This document shows, piece after piece, positions 42,790 to 51,807 of a stretch of DNA of 64,000 nucleotides. This DNA comes from Massilia brevitalea (lineage in GTDB: Bacteria > Pseudomonadota > Gammaproteobacteria > Burkholderiales > Burkholderiaceae_D), in NCBI RefSeq assembly GCF_030711405.1, contig NZ_JAULSI010000001.1:124001-188000 (forward strand), read 5' to 3'. A program made the position numbers and the translations under genes. Under the pieces are notes generated by a model. The model had not been told where the DNA came from and searched no databases. It saw nothing but the letters and a program-made list of their open reading frames with translations. Within the stretch, counting starts at the first letter, position 1. Each line of letters opens with the position of its first letter.

Positions 42790-43820
42790 AAATTGCCCTC
42801 TGCTCCTCGTTCATCCCCTTTTTGCCCAGTGGCGCGCGCAACATCGTGGAATGGCTGCAGGCCATGCTCGAGAAAGAGGGCCACCAGGTAGAGCGAGTCT
42901 ATCTCCCGGAAGTGGATACCCCGGACCTGCTGTTCCAGCAAATGGCTGCATTCCGCTGGATCGACCTGTCGGCTGCGGACCGCGTCATCTGCTTCCGCCC
43001 GCAGGCGCACCTGATCCAGCATCCCCACAAGATCCTGTGGTTCATCCACCACTTGCGGGTTTTCTACGATCTGTGGGATACACCTTACCGTGGTTTCGAG
43101 GACGACCTGCGCCACCGCGGCCTGCGCGATGCGCTGCACCAGGCCGACACGGCCGCGCTGCGTGAGGCGCGTCACGTCTTCACCAACTCGCAGGTGGTGT
43201 CCGACCGGCTCACGCATTTTAATGGCATCGACAGCGAGGTGCTGTACCCGCCCGTGATCGATGCCGAGCGCTTTCATTCGCGCGGCCATAACGACGAAAT
43301 CGTGTATGTGTGCCGTCTCGAGCACCACAAGCGCCAGCATCTCCTAGTCGAGGCGATGGCGCTTACCCGCACGCCGGTCCGCCTGCGCCTGTGCGGCGCC
43401 AGCATCAGCAACACGTATCCGGACGCATTGAAGGAGCAGGTCGCGGCGGCCCGGCTGCAGGGCCGCGTGATGCTTGAAAACCGCTGGATCAGCGAACAGG
43501 AAAAAGTCGACGTCCTCGCCAACTGCCTGGCCGCCGCCTACTTGCCGCTCGACGAAGATTCCTACGGTTATCCAAGCATCGAGGCGAGCCACGCACGCAA
43601 GGCGCTGCTGACGACGAGCGACTCGGGCGGCGTGCTCGAACTGGTGCGCGACGGCGACAACGGGATCGTCGCCGAGCCGACGCCGCACTCGCTGGCCGCC
43701 GCGATGGACAGGCTCTACACCGACCGCCAGCGCACCGTGGCGATGGGGGAACGCGCCTATGCCCGGCTCGACGAACTGAACATATCCTGGTCTCACGTAT
43801 TGAAAAGGCTCCTCGCATGA
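42786..43820 (+). CDS. Glycosyltransferase family 4
   Basis: GT-B fold enzyme of 344 residues, starting KIALCSSFIPFLPSGARNIV. The acceptor half has HPHKILWFIHHLRVFYDLWD; the middle reads VFTNSQVVSDRLTHFNGIDSEVLYPP; the donor half has YVCRLEHHKRQHLLVEAM and the E-x7-E-like YLPLDEDSYGYPSIEASHARKALLTT. It is a close paralogue of the next gene in length and motif order. It overlaps its neighbours on both sides by four bases (ATGA). The donor could be the acylated perosamine made by the genes just upstream; this is inference from position. Confidence 0.88.
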   Translation: MKIALCSSFIPFLPSGARNIVEWLQAMLEKEGHQVERVYLPEVDTPDLLFQQMAAFRWIDLSAADRVICFRPQAHLIQHPHKILWFIHHLRVFYDLWDTPYRGFEDDLRHRGLRDALHQADTAALREARHVFTNSQVVSDRLTHFNGIDSEVLYPPVIDAERFHSRGHNDEIVYVCRLEHHKRQHLLVEAMALTRTPVRLRLCGASISNTYPDALKEQVAAARLQGRVMLENRWISEQEKVDVLANCLAAAYLPLDEDSYGYPSIEASHARKALLTTSDSGGVLELVRDGDNGIVAEPTPHSLAAAMDRLYTDRQRTVAMGERAYARLDELNISWSHVLKRLLA

Positions 43821-44854
43821 AGGTGCTCATCGTAAATAACATGGCGCCCTTCGTCTGGGGAGGCGCCGAAGAGCTGGCCGTGCACCTTCAAAAGAACGTC
43901 ATCGCGGCCGGACACGAAGCGGAAGTCCTGCGCATTCCATTCCAGTGGGAGCCGGCATCGCGCATTCCATCTCAGATGCTGATGGTGCGCGCCTTTGAAC
44001 TGACGAACGTCGATCACGTCATCGCCCTGAAATTCCCGGCGTACCTGATTCGCCACCCGCGCAAGACCCTGTGGCTGCTGCACCAGTATCGCCAGGCATA
44101 CGACCTGTTCGACGCCGGCCAGACCAACCTTCCGCCCGGCCCCGCCGGCGAGGAACTGCGCACCCTCATCCGCAATGCGGACAGCGAGAGCTTTGCGGAA
44201 AGCCGCAAGATCTTCACCAATTCGGAAGTCACCCGCCAGCGCCTGCAGCACTACAATGGCTTCGACGCCGAAGTCCTGCTGCCGCCCATCAACGATGCCG
44301 AGCTGTTCGATGGCGGGCAAGCGGGCGATTACGTATTCGCCGGCGGCCGCATCAACGACATGAAGCGCCAGTACCTGCTGCTGGAAGCCTTGCGTCGCGC
44401 ACCGCGCAACGTCAAGCTGCTCATTGCCGGCCCGCCGGACCGGCCGGCCGACGGCGAGCGCCTGCGCGCCCTCGTCGAACAGCTCGGGCTGGCGGACCGG
44501 GTGCGTCTCGACCTGCGCTTCCTGCCGCGTACGACCTATGCCGAATACCTGAACGGCGCCGCGGCCGTCGCTTACCTTCCGTTCGATGAAGATTCGCTCG
44601 GCTATGTATCGATGGAAGCAGCCCTGGCGGGCAAAGCCTTGATCACGACCACCGACAGCGGCGGCATCCTCAGCCTGGTCAAGCACAACGAAACCGGCTG
44701 GGTAGCAGAACCGGACGCCGAAGCGCTGGCGTCGGTACTGTCGCAGGCCTGCGACAATCCGCAGCGCGCGGCGGTACGCGGCGCGGCGGCAAAGGCGCTC
44801 TGGCTCAGCCTGGGCATTAATTGGCCCCAAACTGTGGAGAAACTGCTGCAATGA
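43817..44854 (+). CDS. Glycosyltransferase family 4
   Basis: A 345-residue GT4 enzyme opening KVLIVNNMAPFVWGGAEEL. It shares with its upstream paralogue HPRKTLWLLHQYRQAYDLFD, IFTNSEVTRQRLQHYNGFDA, VFAGGRINDMKRQYLLLEAL and YLPFDEDSLGYVSMEAALAGK. The pair probably arose by duplication and adds neighbouring sugars of the same unit. No membrane span is seen; GT4 enzymes of this kind sit on the inner face of the cytoplasmic membrane. It overlaps the genes before and after it by four bases each. Confidence 0.88.
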   Translation: MKVLIVNNMAPFVWGGAEELAVHLQKNVIAAGHEAEVLRIPFQWEPASRIPSQMLMVRAFELTNVDHVIALKFPAYLIRHPRKTLWLLHQYRQAYDLFDAGQTNLPPGPAGEELRTLIRNADSESFAESRKIFTNSEVTRQRLQHYNGFDAEVLLPPINDAELFDGGQAGDYVFAGGRINDMKRQYLLLEALRRAPRNVKLLIAGPPDRPADGERLRALVEQLGLADRVRLDLRFLPRTTYAEYLNGAAAVAYLPFDEDSLGYVSMEAALAGKALITTTDSGGILSLVKHNETGWVAEPDAEALASVLSQACDNPQRAAVRGAAAKALWLSLGINWPQTVEKLLQ

Positions 44855-46152
44855 AGCTTGTCATGTTCACCCCCGGCCTGCAAGCATCTGCGATTGGCCG
44901 GATGAGCACGCTTGTCGTGCATGCATTACGCGCGGCCGGCCACGAGGTCACTGTCGTGCGTTGCGAGCTGGAATCGCTGATGAAAAAGCAGACGCACGAT
45001 TTCGGCGGCACGGTGCTGTCATGGGCCGACCTGGCTGCCGTCACGGCCGCCGTTGCGCGCTCAGACAGCGTGGTTTACCAGGTCGGCAACAACTACGACT
45101 TCCACATCGGTTGCCTCGAATGGTTGCCGCGCGCTCCAGGGATCGTATGTCTCCATGACTTCTTCCTGGGCCACCTGTTCTGGGGCTGGGCGGATCGCAA
45201 CAGGCCGGCCGCCCACGCCGTACTCCGGTCCTGGTATGGCGCCGCGGTGGCGGAACATTATTTCATGCATCCGGATTCGGATTCGTTCATCGCCAGCACG
45301 GTCGACGCTGCACCGATGACCGAATGGATCGGCGGCATGGCTTCCGGCGTCGTTACGCACAGCAATTGGGGCGCGGAGCGACTGTGGCGCAGCTGCGCAG
45401 GCCCGGTGCACGTGGTGCCGCTGCCCTACAACGCGCCGGCAGGCAGGGGTGCCGAGGCGCACAGCAACGGCCCTACCTTCTATGTCCTGACGATCGGGCA
45501 TGTCAATCCGAACAAGCGTGTCGCCAGTGTCATCCGCGCGATCGGCAACAGCCCTGTGCTGCGCGACCATACCGTCTACCGGCTGGTTGGCCGGATCCAG
45601 ACTGAAACGGTTGTCGCCCTGTCGAGCCTGGCGCGCAGGTATCAGGTCAACCTGCTCATTTCGGACGAGCTCGACGACGACGCGCTGGTCAGCACGATCG
45701 ATCAGGCCGACGTGGTCACCTGCCTGCGCTGGCCAAGCCTGGAAGCAGCCTCCGCGTCGGCGATCGAAGCAATGTTGTACGGAAAGCCGGTCATTGTTAC
45801 CGACACGAATTTCTACAGTGAATTGCCGGACGACTGCGTGCTGAAGATCGATCCCGAGAACGAGATCAGCATGCTTCAACAAGCGCTCGAGCAACTCTAC
45901 CATTCACCGGATATGCGCGGCACGCTCGGAGCACGCGCAAAGGAATGGGCCGGCGCCACCTTCCGCGCCGACCATTATGCCGAAAGCCTCGTCGGGATGA
46001 CGGCCAACGTCAGCCGGGCGCGTCCGACCCTGACGGCCATCGAACGGCTGACCTCGACACTGGCAGGCTGGGGGGCAAGGTCGGACTGGTTGAGCGGCGA
46101 AGAAAGCCGGGCTGCGCTGGATCTCTTCACCATCGGCGGCACCGGCAACTGA
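44851..46152 (+). CDS. Glycosyltransferase family 4
   Basis: A 433-residue GT4 protein starting KLVMFTPGLQASAIGRM. VVYQVGNNYDFHIGCLEWL and PGIVCLHDFFLGHLFW place it in the same subfamily as the catalytic domains of the 27046 and 30491 proteins (YQFGN ... LHDFFL). The donor half has LTIGHVNPNKRVASVIRAIG and SLEAASASAIEAMLYGKPVI. The C-terminal 50 residues have no recognised domain. It is the last gene of the plus-strand locus and overlaps the previous gene by four bases. Confidence 0.86.
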   Translation: MKLVMFTPGLQASAIGRMSTLVVHALRAAGHEVTVVRCELESLMKKQTHDFGGTVLSWADLAAVTAAVARSDSVVYQVGNNYDFHIGCLEWLPRAPGIVCLHDFFLGHLFWGWADRNRPAAHAVLRSWYGAAVAEHYFMHPDSDSFIASTVDAAPMTEWIGGMASGVVTHSNWGAERLWRSCAGPVHVVPLPYNAPAGRGAEAHSNGPTFYVLTIGHVNPNKRVASVIRAIGNSPVLRDHTVYRLVGRIQTETVVALSSLARRYQVNLLISDELDDDALVSTIDQADVVTCLRWPSLEAASASAIEAMLYGKPVIVTDTNFYSELPDDCVLKIDPENEISMLQQALEQLYHSPDMRGTLGARAKEWAGATFRADHYAESLVGMTANVSRARPTLTAIERLTSTLAGWGARSDWLSGEESRAALDLFTIGGTGN

Positions 46153-46587
46153 TCTGCACCCTGCCTTGCTGCGGCATGTGCCGCTATCGGGCTTTGCCCT
46201 GCCGACATTCCACTCGCTGGTGCCGGCAGGACAAGCTGGCATCCTGACTCTAGCCGCTGCCGAGGCAGCCGGATCACGCCGCGGACGGTCTTCGACCGGC
46301 CGCGGCGCCTTCGGCATCATCCGCCTGCAGCGCCCTTGCCGCCCGTCCTGGGCCGGTAAGTGCCGCGCCTGACCGACTCGAACGCGCTTGCCGCGCGCTC
46401 GCCCGAACACCTTCCATTGTGCACCTGAGCGTCGATGCCGGCGCTGGCGGGCGCCTACGCTCCGCCCAGGGGCGCGTGCAGAAGACCTCCTGCGCGCGGA
46501 ACTCATGGCCGGACTGTGCGCTCACAGGCATCCGGGCCCGATGGCCCGGCATTGCCTGTCTTGCCCTGAATCCGGGCCCTGCGCCGC
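46153..46587. other. Gene-free interval between converging clusters
   Basis: 435 bases lie between the last plus-strand glycosyltransferase and the end of the minus-strand membrane-protein gene. It is GC-rich; the open frames in it are Arg/Pro-rich with no family-like sequence, signal or ribosome-binding site. There is no clear terminator hairpin with a T-run and no copy of the palindromic repeat. It could be decayed coding sequence, but nothing identifies it. Confidence 0.6.
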
Positions 46588-48774
46588 TTACTGCGGCGCG
46601 ATTTCGAACCAATCGAGCTGGAACGACAGGCCGTAATACGCCAGGTCGACTGGCGCCCGCAGCGCCAGATCGTTGGCGCCCGGCCGCAGCCAGCTTGCCG
46701 GTACGTCGATAGAGAAGCTGCCGTCCGTGCCCGGCTTGAGCGTCAGCGCATGGCCGTTGACGAGTGCGGTGACGTCCTGGCGCACGGCCTCGCTGGCGAA
46801 CGCGCCGAAGCGCCCGCGCAACACATACGGCCGCGCGACTGGGGCAAGCATAAATTGTATGCCAGCAACCGGCGCCGTCTTCCATGCCAGCGAGACGTGC
46901 TCCATTCCCTCAGCCTGCCATTCGACTTCCCGCCAGCCATAGCCACGGGTCGGCTGTTCCAAGCTCCACCAGTCGCCAAAACTCCAGCGGTAGGACGGAT
47001 TCGGCTGCTCATCGCGGAACATCCCGTGCAGCAGGGTCAAGCCGCCGCCGGGTTGCAGACTGCCCAGCTCACGCGCGGTGCGCGTGGTGTTGGCAGCGGT
47101 CGGTGCGGCTGCACCTTCGAGGCGTCCGCGGAAGTCGGCGCCGATCGTGAGAACGATGGCTTGTGCCGCGTCGAGGCGTACCGGCGCAACCGGGTCGGCA
47201 TAGGCGAACTCTGGCGGACCGGCACGGCCTGCCGGCGTGAATGTCCAGCCGTTATCATCGCGCACGCAGCTGCCGCGGCGTCCGAGGCTGTCGCTATGGA
47301 CCCACTCGCCTGCCGGCCAGTGGCAAACCTGAACCGTACCGGTAGCATGCCCGTAGAGATAGGCCAGCGTCGGTTCCAGGCTACCTTCCGGGAAGGTCCA
47401 GGTGTGGCCCAGGGAATTGCTTTCGTCGAGGACCACCAGGGTCTTGCCGGCAAAGTTACCGTCGAAGTTGCTGACAATGGCGCGCAGTTGCGCCTGCTGT
47501 GTGCGCGAAATGTTTTCGTAATGGTGGAACTGGAACAACTGTGCAGCGAAACCGCCCAGCAATAACAGGACCGCCGGGCCGGCCGCGAGCGCCCGGTGCA
47601 CGCGGCCGAGCAGCAACAGCAGTGCCAGGAAGGCAAGCGCGGCGCCCGGACTGGCCCAGAGGAAGGTCCGTTGGCTGATGACCTGGTGGGTTGGCAACAA
47701 CAGGAAGGGCGCGTAGCCGAGCGCGCAGGCCACGAGGCCACCGAACATCAGCCACAGCGGGTGCACCTTGTCCGCGTGCCCCTGCGTTCCCTCTGCACTT
47801 GCAGCGCTGCTGCGCTTCCATACAAAAAAGATTGCCAGGGCCAGCACAACGGTCACGAAGACGAGGTAGGCGGGATTGGCGAATTCGTCACGGATCATCC
47901 GCGCCGCGTCGATCCAGCCGCCAAACAGGGCACGTGCATAGCCGATCGAGAACAGCTTGGGCAGCGATTCGAACAGGACCGCCACGATGCTACGGCCGCC
48001 GCCGGCGATCGTGCCCTGGTAGCTTGCGACCTGCCCGGCCACCCATTTCGCGTATCCGAGGTAGAGGAATGCCCCGCCCACGAATATCAGCAATGGCCCC
48101 AGTCCGGCGCGCACCCGGGACCAGAATCCGCGCCAGCCCCAGCGCGCCATCATCACCACGAACGGCAGGGGAACCAGGGTCAATGCGGCCTCGTACATGC
48201 AGCAGCCGAGGAATAGCAGGAACGCTGCCACGGCAGCCGCCATATACCTGCGGCGGCGCCGCACCCACTCCAGTCCATACAGCAGCAGCGCGCCTGCCAG
48301 CAGTGCCAGCGCCAGCGACCAGTTGATGTGCAGCGAGCGGAACGAAAGCTGCATGGTGTCTGCCGGATAAAGAATTACCAGCGGTCCGAACCAGGCGGCC
48401 CAGGCAGCCGAACGGGTCGCGCGCCATGCCAGCGCAGCGGCGGCAATGCCCTTGATTGCCAGTGCTGCGATCTGCAGCAGGTGCCAGGCGACGAAGGAAT
48501 CGGGACTAAGGGCGTGTGCAATCCAGAAGGTCAGCGGCATCAACGGACGGACCGCGTGCGCACCCAGCGGTCCATCGACCCAGGCGACAGGAAGCGCGCC
48601 CTGCATGGTGAACAAGCCCAGCAGGCCCCACTCCTCGATATGGCCAGTCATGCCGAAGCCGAATGGCAGCCACAGCAGCAACAAGGTGAGGAGGGTTGGC
48701 AGCAGCAGGGGCAGAAGCGGCAAGGCGCGCTGGCTGGAAAGAGGCGATGGTCGCATCGGGAAAGGATTGGTCAT
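46588..48774 (-). CDS. Large polytopic membrane protein, possible GT-C/GtrC-like glycan transferase
   Basis: A 728-residue protein. Residues 1 to about 430 hold roughly a dozen hydrophobic segments (LPLLPLLLPTLLTLLLLWLP, LALALLAGALLLYGLEW, LLIFVGGAFLYLGYAKW, YLVFVTVVLALAIFFVW, ALAFLALLLLLGRVH). The C-terminal 290 residues are soluble, probably periplasmic, and end in a beta-rich domain (TALVNGHALTLKPGTDG, FQLDWFEIAPQ). It shares this layout with GT-C enzymes that use polyprenyl-phosphate sugars. It is the final gene of an operon with a GtrB-like enzyme and GtrA, which suggests the serotype-specific third component. No catalytic residue can be assigned. Its ATG shares one base with the GtrA stop. 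Confidence 0.75.
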   Translation of the reverse strand: MTNPFPMRPSPLSSQRALPLLPLLLPTLLTLLLLWLPFGFGMTGHIEEWGLLGLFTMQGALPVAWVDGPLGAHAVRPLMPLTFWIAHALSPDSFVAWHLLQIAALAIKGIAAAALAWRATRSAAWAAWFGPLVILYPADTMQLSFRSLHINWSLALALLAGALLLYGLEWVRRRRRYMAAAVAAFLLFLGCCMYEAALTLVPLPFVVMMARWGWRGFWSRVRAGLGPLLIFVGGAFLYLGYAKWVAGQVASYQGTIAGGGRSIVAVLFESLPKLFSIGYARALFGGWIDAARMIRDEFANPAYLVFVTVVLALAIFFVWKRSSAASAEGTQGHADKVHPLWLMFGGLVACALGYAPFLLLPTHQVISQRTFLWASPGAALAFLALLLLLGRVHRALAAGPAVLLLLGGFAAQLFQFHHYENISRTQQAQLRAIVSNFDGNFAGKTLVVLDESNSLGHTWTFPEGSLEPTLAYLYGHATGTVQVCHWPAGEWVHSDSLGRRGSCVRDDNGWTFTPAGRAGPPEFAYADPVAPVRLDAAQAIVLTIGADFRGRLEGAAAPTAANTTRTARELGSLQPGGGLTLLHGMFRDEQPNPSYRWSFGDWWSLEQPTRGYGWREVEWQAEGMEHVSLAWKTAPVAGIQFMLAPVARPYVLRGRFGAFASEAVRQDVTALVNGHALTLKPGTDGSFSIDVPASWLRPGANDLALRAPVDLAYYGLSFQLDWFEIAPQ

Positions 48775-49226
48775 TAATTCTTGGAACCGTGGTGCATGCC
48801 CACGGGCGGATTGAAACGGTTAACCACGAGCCGGGTCAGTACGAACGTCAATGGCAGGGTGATCACCGACACCAGCAACGGCGCAATCCATGATGGCAGC
48901 GCGGTATGCTCGACGAGGAGGCCGAGCACCAGCGCCGATACGCCGTACTGCACGAGATACACCAGCGGAAACACGACCATGCCATGCCACGACATGCGGC
49001 GCTTGAACACGACGGTCGAGTTGAAGAAGTAGGAAAACACGATGCCTGCGGCGTATGCAATGAAGAACGCCAGCTGGTAGCTCAGCACTGCGTGCAGTGC
49101 GAGATAAACGAGGTAGGTGACAGCCGTGTTCAGGCCGCCGCCGACAAGGAAGCGCAGCACGCGCAGCATGCCTGCGCGCCTGCCGGGGCTTCCATTGCCG
49201 GCCTGGATCACTTCCAGCTCCGCCAT
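48774..49226 (-). CDS. gtrA: GtrA-family membrane protein
   Basis: Small four-helix membrane protein, 150 residues from ATG 49226. GtrA proteins are thought to flip polyprenyl-phosphate sugars to the periplasm. Family core: LRFLVGGGLNTAVTYLVYLA, LAFFIAYAAGIVFSYFFNST, VFKRRMSWHG, LVYLVQYGVSALVLGLLV, PLLVSVITLPLTFVLTRLVV. The start is uncertain: GTG 49247 (with a weak GGAA upstream) and ATG 49169, nearest to the usual N-terminus, are alternatives; all but the last overlap the end of rfbF. It lies between the cytidylyltransferase and the polytopic protein. Confidence 0.86.
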   Translation of the reverse strand: MAELEVIQAGNGSPGRRAGMLRVLRFLVGGGLNTAVTYLVYLALHAVLSYQLAFFIAYAAGIVFSYFFNSTVVFKRRMSWHGMVVFPLVYLVQYGVSALVLGLLVEHTALPSWIAPLLVSVITLPLTFVLTRLVVNRFNPPVGMHHGSKN

Positions 49227-49981
49227 GGCGCCGCGGCGCCGCTCCACATCGATTCCAGTTCGCGCTTGTCACGCAGGGTGTCGCAAGGCTGCCAGAAGCC
49301 CGTGTGGCGGAATGCAGCCAGCTGGCCGTCGCGCGCCAGGTTCGACAGCGGTTCACGCTCCCATGAGGTGGCGTCGTTATCGATATATTCGATAACCTTG
49401 GGCTCCAGCACGAAGAAGCCGCCATTGATCCAGCCGATTTCGTCGCTCGGCTTTTCCTCGAAACTCGAGACGCTGCTGTCGCCCTTGATGTTCAGCACGC
49501 CGAAACGACCCGGGGGCTGGACCGCCGCCACCGTCGCCAGTTTTCCGTGCTCGCGATGGAAAGCGAGTTCGGCACCGATGTCGATGTTGGACAGGCCGTC
49601 ACCATACGTCAGGCAGAAAGTCTCGTTGCCCAGGTAAGACGCCACGCGCTTGAGACGACCGCCGGTCATGGTCTCGGGACCGGTGTCGACCAGGGTGATG
49701 CGCCAGTTCTCGGACTGGGTATTCAGGATCGTGTGCTGGCCCGTGCCCAGGTCGATCTGCATATCCGACATGTGGCGATAATAATTGAAGAAGAACTCCT
49801 TGATCACATAGCCTTTGTAGCCGAGGCAAATGACGAAGTCGTTGATGCCGTGATGCGAGTACATCTTCATGATGTGCCACAGCAGCGGTTTGCCGCCGAT
49901 CTCCACCATTGGCTTGGGTTTGGTGTCGGATTCTTCTGCAATACGGGTGCCGAGGCCGCCGGCGAGGATGACAGCTTTCAT
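49208..49981 (-). CDS. rfbF: Glucose-1-phosphate cytidylyltransferase
   Basis: Makes CDP-glucose from glucose-1-phosphate and CTP, the first step of CDP-dideoxy/deoxy sugar routes. It has 257 residues and starts MKAVILAGGLGTRIAEE. KPKPMVEIGGKPLLWHIMK, CLGYKGYVIKEFFFNYY, ETMTGGRLKRV, TYGDGLSNID, GWINGGFFVLEPKV and TGFWQPCDTLRDKRELE are all RfbF signatures. The start ATG 49981 follows AGAGAAAG; a longer in-frame start would overlap the upstream gene with no family support. The partner dehydratase rfbG is in the same operon, two genes upstream. Confidence 0.95.
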   Translation of the reverse strand: MKAVILAGGLGTRIAEESDTKPKPMVEIGGKPLLWHIMKMYSHHGINDFVICLGYKGYVIKEFFFNYYRHMSDMQIDLGTGQHTILNTQSENWRITLVDTGPETMTGGRLKRVASYLGNETFCLTYGDGLSNIDIGAELAFHREHGKLATVAAVQPPGRFGVLNIKGDSSVSSFEEKPSDEIGWINGGFFVLEPKVIEYIDNDATSWEREPLSNLARDGQLAAFRHTGFWQPCDTLRDKRELESMWSGAAAPWRSWK

Positions 49982-49991
49982 GTACTTTCTC

Positions 49992-50975
49992 TTATAGCTT
50001 GAGTTCAGAGGTATCGAAGTTGATGCTGTTTTCGACAATGGCTATTGGATCTGCACGCAACATGACGTAGATTCGCAGCAGGTATTCGCCGATGATACCC
50101 AGCAGGAAAGCGTTCAGGCCAATGCCGAACAGGATCAGAATCTGGGTACTGGCAAAGCCGGGCGGGAGATGCGGCTGGAACAGACGCATGAACGTGTAGT
50201 AGACCATGCCGACCATGCTCAGGCCGAGCATGACGCCGCCCAGCAACGAGGCAATGCGCAGCGGCGCTGTCGAATGGTTGAAGATTGCGGTCATCCCCAG
50301 GCGAATCAGGCGGCTCACGCCGAACTTGCTCTCGCCTTCAAGACGCGCATCGCGCGCATACTCGACGCCGGTCTGGCGGAATCCGAGGCCGGCAATCATG
50401 CCGCGCAGGTAGGGATTGGGCGTTTTGCTGGACGCCAGCGCCTGGACCACGCGGCGATCGACCAGCCGGAAGTCACCCACGTTCTGCGGAATCGGATGTT
50501 CGCTGATCTTGTCGATGACCCAGTAACCGGCGCGGCGAAACGTGTTGATCAGGATATTCTCGCGGCGTTTGCGCCGGATACCGTAGACAACGTGATAGCC
50601 CTGGGTCCAGCGTTCGAAGAATTCCTCGAGCAGCTCGGGTGGATCCTGAAGGTCGGCATCGATCTGCATGACGGCGTCTCCCCGCGTATGCAGGTAGTTC
50701 GCGAGAATCGAGCGCTGGAAACCGAAATTGCGCGAAAAGCGGATCGCGCGCACGCGGGCGTCGGTCTTTGCCAGTTCGCCCAGCATCTCCCAGGTACGGT
50801 CGTCTGAATGGTTGTCCGAGAATACAAACTCGAGATCGCAGCGCGACCGCATGCGGTCGGCGAGCGCGGTCAGCCGGGAATAGAGCCGAGCGATATTCCC
50901 TTCTTCGTTAAGCACAGGAATCGAAATCGACACCAGCGGGCGGCGCGGTGGAGAAAGCTGCTCAATGGACATCAT
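49992..50975 (-). CDS. gtrB: GT2 polyprenyl-phosphate glycosyltransferase, GtrB/ArnC/DPM1-like
   Basis: A 327-residue GT2 enzyme with a C-terminal membrane anchor. The catalytic half opens VSISIPVLNEEGNIARLY, with AIRFSRNFGFQRSILANYL, the metal site MQIDADLQDPPELLEEFF and GDFRLVDRRVVQAL. The end has two hydrophobic hairpin segments (IASLLGGVMLGLSMVGMVYY; ILILFGIGLNAFLLGIIGEY) as in GtrB. Such enzymes load a sugar onto undecaprenyl phosphate on the inner face. Because CDP-sugar genes surround it, the sugar is likely CDP-derived; that is inference. The start is ATG 50975 or 50972; the ribosome-binding site is poor and the gene overlaps the upstream SDR by 14 bases, suggesting coupling. Confidence 0.87.
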   Translation of the reverse strand: MMSIEQLSPPRRPLVSISIPVLNEEGNIARLYSRLTALADRMRSRCDLEFVFSDNHSDDRTWEMLGELAKTDARVRAIRFSRNFGFQRSILANYLHTRGDAVMQIDADLQDPPELLEEFFERWTQGYHVVYGIRRKRRENILINTFRRAGYWVIDKISEHPIPQNVGDFRLVDRRVVQALASSKTPNPYLRGMIAGLGFRQTGVEYARDARLEGESKFGVSRLIRLGMTAIFNHSTAPLRIASLLGGVMLGLSMVGMVYYTFMRLFQPHLPPGFASTQILILFGIGLNAFLLGIIGEYLLRIYVMLRADPIAIVENSINFDTSELKL

Positions 50976-51807
50976 CAGTGGGAACGGCAGGTTGCAGAAT
51001 ATACGGCTTGAGGTAGTCGACGACACCAGCGGCGGCGTCGCGGAAATAAGCAAGTTCGAGCGCGGCCGGGCGCTCCAGTACCGCGCCGAAATTGTCGCTG
51101 GCCGGTTCTGGCAGGGCGCCTACTTCGAGCTGCGCGCGCGCGCCAAACGCCTCGAAAACCGTCTCGGCCAGCGCGCGCAGGCTGAGCGGCGCGCCATGGC
51201 TGAGGTCGACAACACCGGACAGGCCGGTTTCTTCGAGGCGCGCCAGCGCGGCCGCATCGTCGTCGACGTGGTGGTATTCGCGCAGCTGGCGCCCGAGCGT
51301 CATGCGAAACGGCGCCTGCGCACGCAAGGCCGACAGGATCTGGCCGAGGAACATGAAGCTGGCCGGCTCGCCACCGCCATATAGCGTGTGGATCCGCACA
51401 TGGGCCACCGGAAGGCCGGACGCAGATGCGGCGGCAATCCGGCGCCCCAGTTCGGCCTTGCTGCGCACGTAGGGGTTCTGGCTTGCCATCAGCGTTTCCA
51501 TGACGGTGCCAAAGGTGCGCACCTTCAGCCCGAGCGACGCGGCGCCCTCGACGATATTCAGCGGCAGGGCGACATTGACGCGCGCGTGCTCTTCCGGCGC
51601 CAGGCGCGGGTCGAGCAGGCCCGAGGTGACGTAGACAACCGAGCCGCTACCGGCCCAGGGAGCGAAATACTCTGCGACCTCGTGGTGCGCGCCGGGTTCA
51701 CCCCAGTGCGCGTACAGCGCACGCGGCAGCACGGTGACGGATGCGCCGGCATGTTGACGTGCGATCGCCTGCCCAAGGCGGCCGCTACCACCAATGAGGA
51801 AAATCAT
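50962..51807 (-). CDS. SDR sugar-nucleotide reductase/epimerase
   Basis: Extended SDR of 281 residues. The dinucleotide site IFLIGGSGRLGQAIA is at residues 2-16 and the catalytic pair in NPYVRSKAELG. It starts at ATG 51807, overlapping the rfbG stop by four bases; an earlier in-frame start lies inside rfbG and is not family-like. Directly after CDP-glucose 4,6-dehydratase it probably reduces the 4-keto group, giving a CDP-6-deoxyhexose, or acts as CDP-abequose/paratose-type reductase. The latter also needs RfbH, which is absent from the window. Confidence 0.8.
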   Translation of the reverse strand: MIFLIGGSGRLGQAIARQHAGASVTVLPRALYAHWGEPGAHHEVAEYFAPWAGSGSVVYVTSGLLDPRLAPEEHARVNVALPLNIVEGAASLGLKVRTFGTVMETLMASQNPYVRSKAELGRRIAAASASGLPVAHVRIHTLYGGGEPASFMFLGQILSALRAQAPFRMTLGRQLREYHHVDDDAAALARLEETGLSGVVDLSHGAPLSLRALAETVFEAFGARAQLEVGALPEPASDNFGAVLERPAALELAYFRDAAAGVVDYLKPYILQPAVPTDDVH

